A stretch of DNA of 64,000 nucleotides from Acanthosepion pharaonis (GCA_903632075.3 CAHIKZ030002629.1:135001-199000); one strand, 5' to 3'; numbered from the stretch's first letter, positions 30,810 to 41,991 are shown. Translations and numbers: made by a program. The notes: generated by a model from the letters alone, not told the origin.

Positions 30810-30978
30810 CAGTGTGACCCGGATATAAGAGAGTTGTCGGGACCGGAGAAGGAGTCTCTTATATCCGGGTTTCTCTTATATCCGGGTTTGGTCTATTTTG
30901 TTTAGGTAAGTATGGGAACACTTTGGGACCAGAGAAAATCTCTCTTATATCCGGGTCTCTTATATCCGGGTTACACTG
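30810..30978. mobile_element. MITE with TA target duplication (Tc1/mariner/pogo-like)
   Basis: TIRs CAGTGTGACCCGGATATAAG and its inverse at 30955-30978 (CAGTGTAACCCGGATATAAG read on minus), flanked by TA on both sides. The inner TIR motif TCTCTTATATCCGGGTT also occurs internally near 30854-30888 and 30939-30960. It is 169 bp with no transposase. Confidence 0.85.
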
Positions 30979-30980
30979 TA

Positions 30981-32145
30981 TTTTGTTAAAATTGTGAAGC
31001 TCAAATATTTAGCAATGTGATAGGGGAATTTCTACAGATCTTTTATTGTTGTAGATCTTACAAGCTTAAGCTTTAAAATGCTAATTTCTTTCTAGAATTG
31101 TCTCCCCTGCCACTGCATTTTTTTGAGGGTGCAAAAACACGAAATTAAAATTGTTATAACTTTCTTTGTATTGTGCATACAGGTTTTAATTTTTGTAGAG
31201 TAATAAAAGAATGAATGAGCAATATTTTGCTGTAATGCATTACATTTTTGCATGCATGTTTTGATGTCCAAAAACAGAAAAAAATTTGATACACGAAATA
31301 AAAAATGTGAAATAAAAAACAAATGCATTAACAATACATAAATAATTTAACGTACTTTAACTTGTTTTATTACTCCTTGTAGAGTTCTGGGATGCAATAA
31401 GAAACAAAATTATTAAGAATGTTTTCATTTCATAAAAAAAGTGATGTGTTTCCTCATGTTTAGAATTCAAAATGGCATTGGAAGTTTAGTCTCATTCCAA
31501 AGCAGTAGTAGGTGATTTCCAGCTTAAAATACCATAAATAACAGTTGACAAATTTTTATTTATAGTAACCATCTTAAGGTGACAGAATGCACCTAGAGTA
31601 GCAAGGGAGAGAATTTTATGGCAACTATTGTCGCCTGCAGTGTGGTAAAGGTCAACTGAAGAATTAAGATTTGTCAGGATATTAAAATAGGAAAACTGTG
31701 AAATTTTCATGGGTTAAAATTAGTTAATAATAATCTTGACTTGATTTATGAGTGACCATATGTTGCAAAATTTCTTTTTTTGGCAAAAATGAAAAATAAA
31801 TAAGAGTTACTGTTAATGAAAAAACCATTATTAAACAAAACATTTTTATTTTTTATGTTTACTTATTCACTTTGACTGCAAAGACTGATCAGTCATCATC
31901 AACAGCAATTTTAATGGACTTTATGCTCCTGTACCTTGTACTCCTGTGTGATATAGTATTCAACATTGGTGTTTGTTATAATGTGTTTCTTTGACTCCAC
32001 TTGTATTTATCTTTGACAGATACTTAGGGAAATTCAATTCAGCTCTGACAAATTAATATCTAAATTTCAAGTATAGTCCAACCGCCTGGGTGAAGCAAAA
32101 TGAAAAAGAAATGATCATTAACAGCTCTAAAAAGTAATAATGGTA
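30981..32145. other. no recognised feature
   Basis: AT-rich, stop-dense sequence. The short frames here have no recognisable domains. Confidence 0.5.
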
Positions 32146-32149
32146 TTAC

Positions 32150-32640
32150 CCATTTCCTTATAAGGAAACATTTGACACTCATTGACCGAACAGCCTATGC
32201 TACTTGAGTTACACTTTTCTTCACTCCCAGGCCATTGGGCTGGATTCAAAGTGCACTATCTGTTCTACGTATCTCTAATGGTATTAATAATAATAGCTGT
32301 TTCCTTGTAAGGAAACATTTGGTCCAGCAGCCAGTGTTATTTTCAGTTGAAATTTATAGAATCTTTCCCTTAAAACTTCAGGAAAATAGGTTTCTCAAGT
32401 CCAGTAATTGTTATTGCTCTTTCCAGCATTGATAGAGGTTTCCTTCCTAACCTTTAGTTTTGTGTAGTATGAAATGTCACAATCTGTATTCTGTCATTAT
32501 TTTCTCTTTGAGTTACAGGTGCATACTTTTTTTTTCTAGAGCTGTTGTCCAAATTCTTCAAGTGATGTGATTTCTTTTATTTGATATAGTTCTTTGTCAT
32601 TCAGTAGCTCCAGTTCACAAGGTGAGAAGTGAAATACTTC
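32150..32640 (+). repeat. repeat family E, copy 3
   Basis: CCTTATAAGGAAACATTTGA at 32157 and a second start TTCCTTGTAAGGAAACATTT at 32300, then CTCAAGTCCAGTAATTG and GATGTGATTTCTTTTATTTG. The 5' part is duplicated and the 3' half of the element is absent. Confidence 0.7.
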
Positions 32641-32769
32641 TCACTTATTTACGATATTGTAGGTACCATGGCTTCAGTAGCACAATGTGTAAAGAAATAA
32701 CATCTAATATTCTTAAGATGTTCAGGATTCTTAGATAAAAAAATTACCATTATTAATTTCTGATTAAAT

Positions 32770-33060
32770 TTTCTTATCTTTGTCCAAGTCTTTTACATTC
32801 AATATGTCCTGTGAGTGTCAAATTCTCCAAGCCCTCCCTCCTTGTTATGTGCCGCCCAAGAAGTTGCAGCTATCTCTTTCTGATTTTGAGTATCTTCTTT
32901 TTTTATGTGTCATGTCCCCTCAGGATGTAGGTGATCATGGCTCTCCACAACTTCCTGTCCCTTGTAGCTCTTAATAAACTTTGTCTTTCTGTTTTTGTTC
33001 TGTCCATGGTTTTCTCAGCATCCTTCTGTAGAACCACATCTCTGTTGCCTCCAGTTTTCT
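32770..33060 (-). pseudogene. LINE C-terminal fragment (RTE-like), rearranged
   Basis: The minus strand shows NVVLQKDAEKTMD near 33010-33050, then ELQGTGSCGEP and a frame-shifted KEGGLGEFDTHR. These are parts of the same ORF tail as at 25.6 and 26.9 kb. An intervening segment is missing. Confidence 0.65.
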
Positions 33061-33084
33061 CTTCATCTATTTGGTTAGATTTAT

Positions 33085-33478
33085 TTTGTTCTATGGCATA
33101 TCAGCACCTCGATGGGTTATTTAATGCTGACAAGATTTTTTAGAATAGATTCATATGAATAGAATATGCATTCTTTGTAAGAAATCAGTTGGCAGATCAG
33201 GTTTCATTGACATCTTTTTATAAAGAGTGTTTTTGTTGAGTCAAATGTATTGCTGGTAATAAGTTTGTTCAAAAATGTATTTCTGGCATTTTTACTATAA
33301 AAATCTATTTTAATCCCAGTTTGGAAACTAACTATTTACCCATAAGTGCTACTATCCTGGGTCATGGTGGACCTGGTAACAGCAGCAATTAAGAGGTGAT
33401 CCCACACTCCTCAAAACTTCCCGATCAGAGGCTTTGCTGCCAGATGTAGTTTATCATCATACCCAGGTTTTCTTCATC
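33085..33478 (-). mobile_element. family B copy
   Basis: Tail GGCATATCAGCACCTCGATG at the left, ATGTATTGCTGGTA units, GTGCTACTATCCTGG, GGACCTGGTAACAGC, and head CTGCCAGATGTAGTTTATCA at the right. Nearly full length, with a small insertion at 33135-33235. Confidence 0.75.
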
Positions 33479-33499
33479 TGTGAAGATGGATTGTATCTA

Positions 33500-34148
33500 A
33501 ATTTACAGTTTAGACTGTATGACAATGCGGAAAAATGGTTTTGTGTAACATGTTCTGTCCTTTAGGACTTCATTGGACTAAATTTGTTGGTGCGACTACA
33601 CATATGCATGAATAAGGGATGCTGGGATTTTAAATTTTTTTTTTTTTTTTTTTTTTAAATCTAGCCAATTTCACATGTAAACAAAAAGAATCTAAATGAA
33701 ATCAGTTAGGTTATATTAAAAAAAAAATTGATTTTTAAAATCAAAAAAAAAGCATCCCTTGTTTGTGCATGTGTAGTTTCACCAATGTAACAAATTTAAT
33801 CCGATGAAGTCCTAAAGGACAAAAACATCACACTGAACAATCAAGAGTGTAAGACTCACCTTCGCAAGGAGGTTTCCAACTAGCATCCAGTTGGCTGACA
33901 AAAATAAACAGGTGTGGATATTGTACTCAGTCAATATCCAGCATACTGTGACTTATTCAAGAGAGGAACATGTATTAAGTTACAACGCTGTTTATTTTTG
34001 TCAGCCAACTGGATGCTAGTTGGAAACCTCCTTGTGAGGGGAGTCTCACACTCTTGATTGTTCACACACAAAAACTTTTTTCCACTTTGTCATACATTTT
34101 TTTCTCCAATATTGTTCTCGGTATATAAAAATCTATATATCATTATTA

Positions 34149-34204
<56 letters not shown>
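33500..34204. repeat. stacked palindromes ending in (TA)n
   Basis: Inner palindrome: 33533-33655 is inverted at 33740-33840 (GTCCTAAAGGAC cores, GTGTAGT-CACCAATG, AGGGATGCT). Second palindrome: 33838-33912 inverted at 33990-34066 (TTTCCAACTAGCATCCAGTT). It is followed by TTTTTTCCACTTTGTCATA and (TA)n at 34149-34204. The plus strand at 33797 reads CGATGAAGTCCTAAAGGACA, then AAAACATC, a damaged hammerhead-like core. Confidence 0.75.
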
Positions 34205-34208
<4 letters not shown>

Positions 34209-34670
34209 ACCCTTTTTTATGAAAAAAAAGAAAGTGTTATAAGGTTTGTGGGTTTTACTCAGATCAACCAATCAAATATGACTTACGTTAAATTTAAACT
34301 AAGTGAAGAAGCCAAAATAAAAAATTATTTTTTATAAATGGGTCATGACCCGTAGATTGGCAGGTAATGGCAGCCAAACATAAACAAATGGTTACATAAA
34401 TTATACAAACCAGACAATGCAGTTTCTTAAGAAATAAAAATGGGGTGGAAAGGGAATTTAACAAAATGCTAAAAAAATTATATGTTTTGTAAATTTCCTA
34501 CATAAAATTTTTTTGTTTCTTGTATGTCCATTTCTTCAAGTTTTAGCTTATTTTTTTGTTTAGTATTGACTAAGTCTTTTATTGTTTTATTGTTATGACA
34601 ATATCTAAGAGCTCTGACTCTTATATTTCACCATTCTGCTGTGGGATATCTAAGAACAAACGTGATGGAA
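34205..34670. other. no recognised feature
   Basis: Between the stacked palindromes and a single PLE-terminus-like unit. No coding signal. Confidence 0.45.
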
Positions 34671-34679
34671 ACAAAATGA

Positions 34680-34925
34680 AAAGAATCTAAATTAAATCAG
34701 TGAGATTGTATAGCACCTCCACCACGCAAAACCAATTTAAATTTAAAATTCCCAACATCTCTTGTTTGCGCACGTGTAGTTGCACCAATGTAACAAATTT
34801 AATCTGATGAATTCCTAAAGGATGAAACATGTCACACGAAAACTTTTTTCCACTTTGTCATATATTTTTTCCTCAATATTATTCTTGATATATAAAAATT
34901 TATATATTGTTATCTCAATCTAGAC
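34680..34925 (+). ncRNA. hammerhead-ribozyme-like motif in a dispersed unit
   Basis: CTGATGA at 34804-34810, ATTCCTAAAGGAT as stem II, GAAA at 34824-34827, CATG then UC to 34833, in exact hammerhead core order with a one-pair stem III. The unit around it (GCACGTGTAGTTGCACCAAT before, TTTTTTCCACTTTGTCATAT after) is the same as in the 33.5-34.2 kb palindromes. Stem I pairing next to the core is weak, so activity is uncertain. Confidence 0.5.
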
Positions 34926-35460
34926 TGTGTTTCTGGAATATAAAATGGATATATACAAAACCAAATATGATTAGGAAAATTATTTGGTGCCATCTTGAAT
35001 ATCAGTTGGATTAATGACTGATTAATGCTGATGTTTCTGCACTTTAGTTGATTGAGGACCTTTGTCATTCAGAGCCAGAGGGCCCCATTTAGCACCAAAG
35101 CAAAGTTGCCAGATTGAACTTAAAGTAGTAAATATATTGGTATATATTAATATATAGTAAATTTATTGAAAATATTAATATATATATGAAGTAGTAAATA
35201 TGTACAACTGAAAGCCCAGTGCTACTAAATTTTAAATTGCCTTTGTTTTTGTTAGTAGTCCAAGTTGGTCAAGCTTATTAAAAAAAAAAAAAAGTTGAAA
35301 GAAAAATGGTCCTCCTTAAGACCTACAGGGTTGATTTGCTCAAATGGTCAGTATAAGCTGAGAAGAAAAAAAACAAAAAAACTGTGCATACATTTTGTTA
35401 TGTCTCCATTATTTTTTCTTATATATATAAAAAAGTTTTATCACTTTAAACATTATTTTT
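34926..35460. other. no recognised feature
   Basis: AT-rich sequence with scattered ATATATTAATATA. No coding or repeat assignment. Confidence 0.45.
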
Positions 35461-35464
35461 AGTG

Positions 35465-35900
35465 GATTCTCATATTTGAGTAGATGCTCTGATTATTTAT
35501 TAAATTTATTTTATGTATAGACCCTTAAAATTTCATATCTGCTCAGTTTCATATCCAAATGTAAACAAAACAATTTCTAAAGAAGTAATGGATTTTTTGT
35601 TTATTAATTCGACAAATTTTATCACGTTAAATGTTATTTTTAGTGGATACTCATATTTGAATAGATGCTCTGCTTATTTATTAAATGGTATATTTATTTT
35701 ATTTTTGTAAATTCAAACATTCTTTGATGAGAAGGATTTTGCTAAAAAGCAATATTCAGCCGAGCAATTCAACTGGCAATGGTTTTTCATGACCAAGTTG
35801 GTTGAAGCTCGTCAGGTCTAGTGACATTTCCCTCCACTCAGGGGGACACATGTTTGAATCCTGCTGGTGAATGCATATTTTTCTTTAATAAGACTTCTCA
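35465..35900. mobile_element. class II tRNA-like repeat relics
   Basis: Minus-oriented follower pieces at 35470-35570 and 35640-35715 (GTGGATTCTCATATTTGAGT, ATGCTCTGATTATTTATTAA), then a plus-oriented core at 35787-35873: TGACCAAGTTGGTTGAAGC, a CCCTCCACTCAGGGG variable hairpin, ATGTTTGAATCCTGC. Rearranged from at least two insertions. Confidence 0.65.
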
Positions 35901-36845
35901 AATATTCAGACTGGCAAAATAAATATTGGATGGCATTTAAGCTAGTTGCTGTGGAGCACTCTTGATTGAACCTTCATCACAATAGATAGGGAGGAGTAGA
36001 TGAACTACAAAAGAACTCAAAATTGATTGCTGTATTTAAATATTGCATTAATATTTAAGCAAACCTTTTAATATTTCAATGATAATTCTTCTGCCACCAC
36101 TTAATTTAAAGACAATTTGATGTACATAGGTTCTTACTTTCCATACAAAGAAATATTTTTATTTCATAGGTGACTTTTGCTGGATTTTGCAATTAATTTC
36201 AATTATTCTCAAATTTATTTCCAAGTTATAAAAATTGTTATTGTACAAAAAAATTTGTTGCAAAAAATCATGTAAAAAAAAAAAATCACCAAAAACAATC
36301 AGTAATGAAAACTTAGGAATCCCAAATTTCAGGATTATGGATCCAAATCCAGCCTGGAATGTTTTTAATTTGCTCATGGAGTCAGCCTGTATATGTTGGG
36401 CTACGGCTTCTAGGATTAAGTTAAAAAAAAAAAAAAAAAGGTGTGACACAGTGACACACTGACATTTCAATCTAGTACAATGGGACATAATTGGATTCTT
36501 ACTAATTTACCATTGACACAATTTTAACTTCACTTTTTACTTGTATATCCTTTCCATTTACTTATATATTCTTCACCTATAAAAGCTACTGTCTCAGCAG
36601 ACAAGATAATTATGGCCAAGTAAATGTATTTATTCAGTCACTTCTTTTTTTTGGCCTGTATTGTTGGAATTCTTGCCAGGACAGCCTGTACAAATTTAAA
36701 TGCAGTAATATTATTTTATATCAGTTTACCAATGTATGCAAATTAAAAATCATTTAAATTCGAACAAGGTGTCCTGTATTTCTATTTGGCAAATCTGATA
36801 ATCCTAGTCATTTACCATAACAATGAGAAGACCATTCTGAAGATC
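35901..36845. other. no recognised feature
   Basis: AT-rich. A 75-109 codon overlap of frames on both strands near 36.2-36.5 kb includes lysine homopolymers and is not gene-like. Confidence 0.5.
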
Positions 36846-36849
36846 TTTG

Positions 36850-37085
36850 ACAACAGGGCATTGCATGGAAAGTTCTTCAAGGCATTGCATAAAAAATTCT
36901 TTCTTCATTGAATTTTGTGGCAAGTTCTTTTAGGCCATTGTGTAGCTAGTTCATTTTCTGGGGTATTGCACAACAAGTTCTTTCCTTGGGAGATTGCGGG
37001 CAAGTTCTTTCTTCGGTTCATTACGTGGGCAGTTCTTTCTTAGGGGTATTGCAAGGCAAGTTCTTTCTTCAGGGCATATGGGCAA
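36850..37085 (+). repeat. degenerate tandem repeat, ~33-36 bp unit
   Basis: About seven to eight imperfect copies built on GGCAAGTTCTTTCTTC and GGGTATTGC. The most regular copies are at the 3' end. Confidence 0.8.
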
Positions 37086-37309
37086 AAGTAATATAAGCAA
37101 TCAGAAGAGTAATCTGAATTGTTTTCTCAATTGATGAATACTGTAAAATTTTTCACTTTCTCTATTAAATATGACAGTTTGAATAATTCTTTACTTTGGC
37201 ATTAATTTATGTAGACGGAGTATTTCAACAATCTCCAAAAGATTAAGGACACAATATAATGAGGATGTTTCCATATATTGAAGAATAGCATTCACATTTT
37301 TTGTGAAAT

Positions 37310-37440
37310 ATTTGATTCCACCTCTTCCCTCCCTAGCTTAATTAGTAAGACTTGTATCACTAAAATCATTATCACAAAAAAAAAATTCTGTCTTTAAAAT
37401 AACCTGTAAAATGTTGAAAAGCCATAGAAAACAATTCAAT
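37310..37440 (+). mobile_element. SINE 3' body fragment
   Basis: GATTCCACCTCTTCCCTCC, AATTAGTAAGACTTGTATCA, and TAAAATAACCTGTAAAATG match the 3' part of the composite 5S-tRNA SINE. The head is missing. Confidence 0.65.
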
Positions 37441-37489
37441 TAATAGAATATATGGAGAAAAAAAAACACTATTAAGGATAGAAAACTAT

Positions 37490-37870
37490 AAATGAACAGG
37501 AATTAAGAAGACAGAAGATAATGGTTGACATTGCATTTATGTGTTTGAAGATCAAAGTTGTCAGGGGAGTAAGAAAACCAGAATAGTTCCACAAGTGAGA
37601 AGTGAAATAGAAGAAAGTGTTAGCATAGAACTTACAGTTACATTTTGCCATTTCAACTGTAAAATGGCGATGTCTTGCTGCCAGTTTAGATTGGCAGTTA
37701 GGTCTCATAATTTCACTGTTGAAATTTATAAATGTAACCATAAATTCTATGCTAATAGTTTCTTCTCTCGCACTTCTTGCTTGTGGAACTCCCTTCAAGT
37801 TTCCTGCTTCCTTGTTAACTATGATCTTCAAAAATTTAAATGCATTGCCAATTGCCATCACCTGTCACAT
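37490..37870. pseudogene. two LINE C-terminal tails head to head
   Basis: Plus strand 37700-37870 reads NFTVEIYKCNHKFYANSFFS, then RTSCLWNSLQVSCFL and YDLQKFKCIANCH. The minus strand 37690-37490 encodes the same tail again, so the two form an imperfect palindrome centred near 37690. The long frames on both strands here are sense and antisense of each other. Both copies are Jockey/CR1-type ORF2 ends. Confidence 0.75.
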
Positions 37871-38340
37871 TAAATCTTGCTCCAGGTATGAATAATTAAG
37901 GGTGTTAATGATGATATCACTTACCGCCATAACATAGCTTTCCCTTGCCCCTTCTATGAATATTTGTTGCATTCAATCTTGCTTTTTTATTGTTCTCTCT
38001 CTTTCTTTCATTCTCAGTGGCCATTTGAAACTTGGTGTCTTTTGCCTTGCTTTGAGTGAAATGACTAAACCAAATCTTGTAGAGAAAAATTGTACATGCT
38101 CAATTAGAAATTATAATGAAGAAATAAAAGCAAAATGCTGTCTGATTTTGGAATTACAAAGAACAAGCAAAAGCATTTCCATACAAACAATCTTTAGAAC
38201 AAATGAGAGTAAAGAGAAAATACCAAGACCTTGTCTGAGAGCTTCTAAAACTGCAGAATGTTTCTTTCTAGTTAAAAATAGTGTTTCAGTTGGATGGAAA
38301 AATGTGTGAAGACATGAATAATACAAAGACCTAGTGTCAT
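37871..38340 (-). pseudogene. possible LINE palm remnant
   Basis: On the minus strand near 38320-38353 the frame reads MAFADDTRSLYY, resembling the catalytic FADD box of non-LTR reverse transcriptases. The following 60 residues are not recognisable. The opposite strand holds a 117-codon frame with a hydrophobic N-terminus, which I regard as a shadow. The motif could be chance. Confidence 0.3.
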
Positions 38341-38344
38341 CAGC

Positions 38345-38765
38345 AAATGCCATTATATCAATATTCCAACCATTCCTGTCTGTGCCTTTTCTATAAATAT
38401 TTTCATGATAATTGTTTCGATGAGATCTTCACTATGGTACCTCGATTTTTTAAAAATTTAAGCGCAATACCAGACTGGCATCAAGATCTCATCAATTTAT
38501 AGTTGAGCTGGTTAGATGTAGCTGTACATTCTATGCTAACAGTTTCTTTTCTTGCACTTCTCACTTGTGGAACTCCCTTCTGGCTCCAAGCTTTCCAGCC
38601 AACTTTAATCTGTAAAAATGCAATGGCAATTGTTATCTACTCTACTTCTGATTACTCGTTCCTCTTCCTGCTCATTATTAATGTTTCTGTTCCCAATTCT
38701 TCCACACCCTGTAACTACTTGTGCCTTAGTGGCTTTACTACCTTGCATGGGTTGATACTGATTTG
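38345..38765 (+). pseudogene. LINE C-terminal tail and 3' end (Jockey/CR1-type)
   Basis: SLCLFYKYFHDNCFDEI, then CTFYANSFFSCTSHLWNSLL, APSFPANFNL and a 3' end with TTGCATGGGTTGATACTGAT before an A run. Frames shift several times. It preserves the region between the palm and the stop codon. Confidence 0.75.
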
Positions 38766-39400
38766 AAAAAAAAATCTTTGTACTCGTATCTCAAACAGAA
38801 TTAATCATACAGTCCTCTGCCTCATTACCAACATTATCTTCAGTAACATGTGCTTGACAAGCTCCTGTTGTCCTTTATCACTACTAGCCAGGCTAGCGTC
38901 TGTATTCTGTCGGTAGAAACAAGAGCGTAAAGAAATTGCATAATTTTATTTGGATGACATTTTTAATCACTACAGCCCAACCCAAAAGATGTTTGGTCTG
39001 GTAGGTGTTGATAGTGTAATTTTTATTGATTAATGATAGATTGGTATAACTTTGGGTTATGGGTTAGTCGTTGAAGAGCCTGTTCAATTGAGGATGGGGG
39101 TAGCATGTAGATTGCAGGCAGTCGAAAGATCAAATAGACAATGATAAGAAGCTTATCTACCCACCCCAAGGAAACAGATGTATTTTTATTTTTCTCACAA
39201 GTGAATATAGTTATTAGAAATTTTATATTATTATGTATATACATGTATGTTGAGGCATATCTACTTACATTGACACAAATACAAGGAAAGAATTTACACA
39301 CACACACACACACACAACACCCGCATATATAATATATTGCATATTGAGTACTGGTGTTAATAAAATAGTGCTTGATATACACTAACAGAGCTATAGTTTA
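38766..39400. other. no recognised gene; short (AC)n
   Basis: An (AC)n tract lies at 39296-39316. The 119-codon minus-strand frame across it is cysteine- and valine-rich because of the tract and is not a gene. Confidence 0.5.
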
Positions 39401-39404
39401 TATA

Positions 39405-40340
39405 TCTTACTTATTATAAAACGCAGTGTTGTGTGTGTGTGTGTGTGTGTAACGTTTATATATTGGATCGGATTTCCTACATTTTCAACTGATTTCAACA
39501 AAACTTCAAGGACTACATAAAATTACCTTGTGGTGGTTCTAACAGCGCCAAAATGGGAAAAATATAATTGTTTTTGCACAAAATCAATTTGAAAACACAA
39601 TTAAGAGACAGTGAAAATGGAGGGGACAACTGAAAATGGAAGTGTGGGACAACTTTAAATATCGGATTTCCTATATTTTTCAGCCGATAAAACAAAACTT
39701 CATTTTTTTTTTTTTTTGGCAGGTAGTGTTTCTTATTCTCTTGCACACTTTTTTTTTTATTTTAACATTCAGAATGCTTTAAAAATTCCATTTACAAGAC
39801 AATTATTTATAATAAAATTCTATTCAATTGGGAGACTCATAACGATTGAAAAACAATGTTTTTGTTTGAGTTTGGGTTTGACCAATTAAAAAAAAAAAAA
39901 AAAAAAAAAAACTAATTAAGACATGCGTGTCCGTCAACCTTAAACAATAATCTAACGATCTCTACTGATTGTACGAATACAAACATCGGATAAATTCTTT
40001 ATCTTTAGGGAAAGATAATGAAATCTAAACATACACAAGTCCTAACTAAAAATAATAACCGGAACGGGAAACTACTTTAAATACACATGGTGTCCAATTT
40101 TTTTACTGTATTTAATAAGTAAAAATCATAAATTGTAAAATATTATTATTACAGAAAGGCTACTAAATGAATAAGATTTGTTAGATCATAATTAATAAAC
40201 CCAAATAAAGTTAATATTTTTTGTATTAGAAACAATGAGTGGAAAATATATTCAAATCAGAATTCTAATTATGAATCACCACAAGCAAAATATGCAAATT
40301 TTTTTACTGTATTCAATAAGTAAAAATCATAAATTGTAAA
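39405..40340 (+). mobile_element. Helitron copy 2, 3' end missing
   Basis: 5' end TCTTACTTATTATAAAACGC, then (TG)n and TGGATCGGATTTCCTACATT as in the element at 27939. The internal match continues to GACATGCGTGTCCGTCAACC at 39920, then diverges. No CCCGG hairpin or CTAG end is found. A 47-base direct repeat (TTTACTGTATT-AATAAGTAA) occurs at about 40098 and 40300. Confidence 0.7.
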
Positions 40341-40343
40341 ACT

Positions 40344-40407
40344 AAAAGATCCGACCCAATATATAAATGTACAGACACACACACACAATCTGCATTTTAT
40401 AATAAGA
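40344..40407 (-). mobile_element. Helitron 5' terminus, opposite orientation
   Basis: The minus strand starts TCTTATTATAAAATGCAG at 40407, then has (TG)n and ATTGGGTCGGATC. It faces copy 2, making an inverted pair of Helitron 5' ends about 1 kb apart. Confidence 0.65.
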
Positions 40408-40499
40408 TATATGTTTTGAACAATAAAAAATTAAAATCTTCAGACACACTGGGTTGTATAGTAACATTCTTTCATTTTTATTATTTCAGTTAGATTCCT

Positions 40500-40533
40500 C
40501 AACTAGTTTCGGCCAACATGGCCATCATCAGGA
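40500..40533 (-). ncRNA. hammerhead-ribozyme-like motif
   Basis: The minus strand reads CCTGATGATGGCCATGTTGG followed by CCGAAACTAG. It has a CUGAUGA box, a 4-bp GGCC/GGCC stem II, and GAAAC. The expected UH after stem III is not evident, so the motif looks decayed. Such cores are known from Penelope-like element termini. Confidence 0.5.
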
Positions 40534-40614
40534 AAAAAAATATTTTCTGCTTGCTAGTAGCAGTGAACTACAGAAAAAAATACACATATATGAATATATA
40601 CATATTTCTTATTA

Positions 40615-40830
40615 CTGTAAACATTATTTTTAGTGGGTACATGGGTTTGAGTTCTCATCCCTGTTTATTTATTTTATTAAACAATGAAATTGATAACAAC
40701 TGACCTAAATTGAGAAATGCTACTAAAGGAATTGAACCCACATCTCTTTTTTACCTCAGGGAAACCACTTCTTGAGCTGAATCGTGCCTCTACCAATTCA
40801 GCCATGGAGACTAACAGGACAAAGCCAGAA
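40615..40830 (-). mobile_element. class II tRNA-like repeat, copy 5
   Basis: Core 40720-40812 on the minus strand: CATGGCTGAATTGGTAGAGG (A box), CGATTCAGCTCAAGAAGTGG (anticodon arm region), a TTTCCCTGAGG variable region, and GTGGGTTCAATTCC (B box). The follower on the left has ACTCAAACCCATGTACCC and TAAAAATAATG. It has the best A box of the set. Confidence 0.75.
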
Positions 40831-40880
40831 TTAGGACATGTATATTTTTTTTCAATTTGTCAAACTATTTTCTCAATACA

Positions 40881-40883
<3 letters not shown>

Positions 40884-40930
<47 letters not shown>

Positions 40931-40932
40931 GA
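40884..40932 (+). repeat. (TA)n(CA)n microsatellite
   Basis: TA tract followed by CA tract, abutting the sequence after the tRNA-like repeat. Confidence 0.95.
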
Positions 40933-41440
40933 CTCATGTTTTGGGATTACAGACCTCCTTTTAATAGTTCTTGAAAGCAACAGACAAAAATCTGGAGCAG
41001 CCAACTGATTTTGTAAGTCCTGTGCACTATGGTCAGAGTTGTGACAACACTGATTAGAATCTGCTGTTTCATGGGCTGACCATTTGTTGTTGGCTGTCAC
41101 TTTGTTTACATCAGTGTAACCACACATGTAGCTTATTTCTTCATGGTTTTTCACCTTTTTTAAGTGGTCTTATATTCATCATTTTCTGTTAAGCATATTG
41201 TTTGGAGCAAGAGTAGTAAAGGGTGAATTTAACAGTAGCACAAAATAGTGCATATTTACAGTGTACAATTGAAGAGTGTGAATTATTAAATGTACAGTAC
41301 TATATTATTTCTCTTTCTTTTGAAATGTAATTGTTGATATTAGGCACTACGAATTTAGTATCAGCAACTACAATCAGCATTATCGGACCAAGCCCCCCCA
41401 CACACACACACTTTTATCCGTTGAAACAAGATATGATTTT
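40933..41440. other. no recognised feature
   Basis: Unassigned AT-rich sequence. A short (CA)n lies at 41396-41411. Confidence 0.5.
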
Positions 41441-41445
41441 ATGTG

Positions 41446-41449
41446 CGTG

Positions 41450-41481
<32 letters not shown>

Positions 41482-41760
41482 TAAATTAACTGATTTAAAA
41501 TATGTTTTTTTTCGCTTCACAGTTCTAAACATGTTTCAAAAATGGGGGCTAAACACTTCGAATTTAATTTTGTAATTAAATTAAAGACATTAGTTCCATT
41601 TCATCCTCAAGCAAATTTTGGACTTGAGGATGAAATGGAACTAATGTCTTTAATTTAATTTTAAAATTAAATTCGAAGCTTTTTAGCTTCCATTTTGAAA
41701 CATTTTATTACTGTAGTGAAAAAAAACATATTTTAAATCAGTTAATTTATAATATGTATA
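41446..41760. repeat. foldback family C, copy 1
   Basis: (TA)n at 41446-41475, arm about 41476-41611 (ATTATAAATTAACTGATTTA ... TCCATTTCATCCTCAAG), loop CAAATTTTGGA, inverted arm about 41623-41757. Arms are about 90% identical. Related copies are at 42.45 and 63.5 kb. Confidence 0.9.
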
Positions 41761-41991
41761 TACATTACATATGCAGAGGGAGCCACCTGTATTCATGGCT
41801 AATTTTAGCAAAAGTCTGAAAATGAATTAAAATAATTTAAAATTAATTGTATTTATGACGATGTAAATATTTCCAATTTTCTTAACCCTTGCTTATCATT
41901 ATCAGCTGATTATTAGCTAAAAGACTCTATCCAAAAGGTGTCCCAAAAATATATAAAATATTGTTTGTGTCTGTTTCACCCATAAGAACAG

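Noticed and set aside
37956..38309. 117-codon plus-strand frame with a hydrophobic N-terminus resembling a secreted protein
   Set aside because: No family resemblance or exon signals; the minus strand shows an AFADDT-like LINE motif, so the frame is probably antisense or chance.
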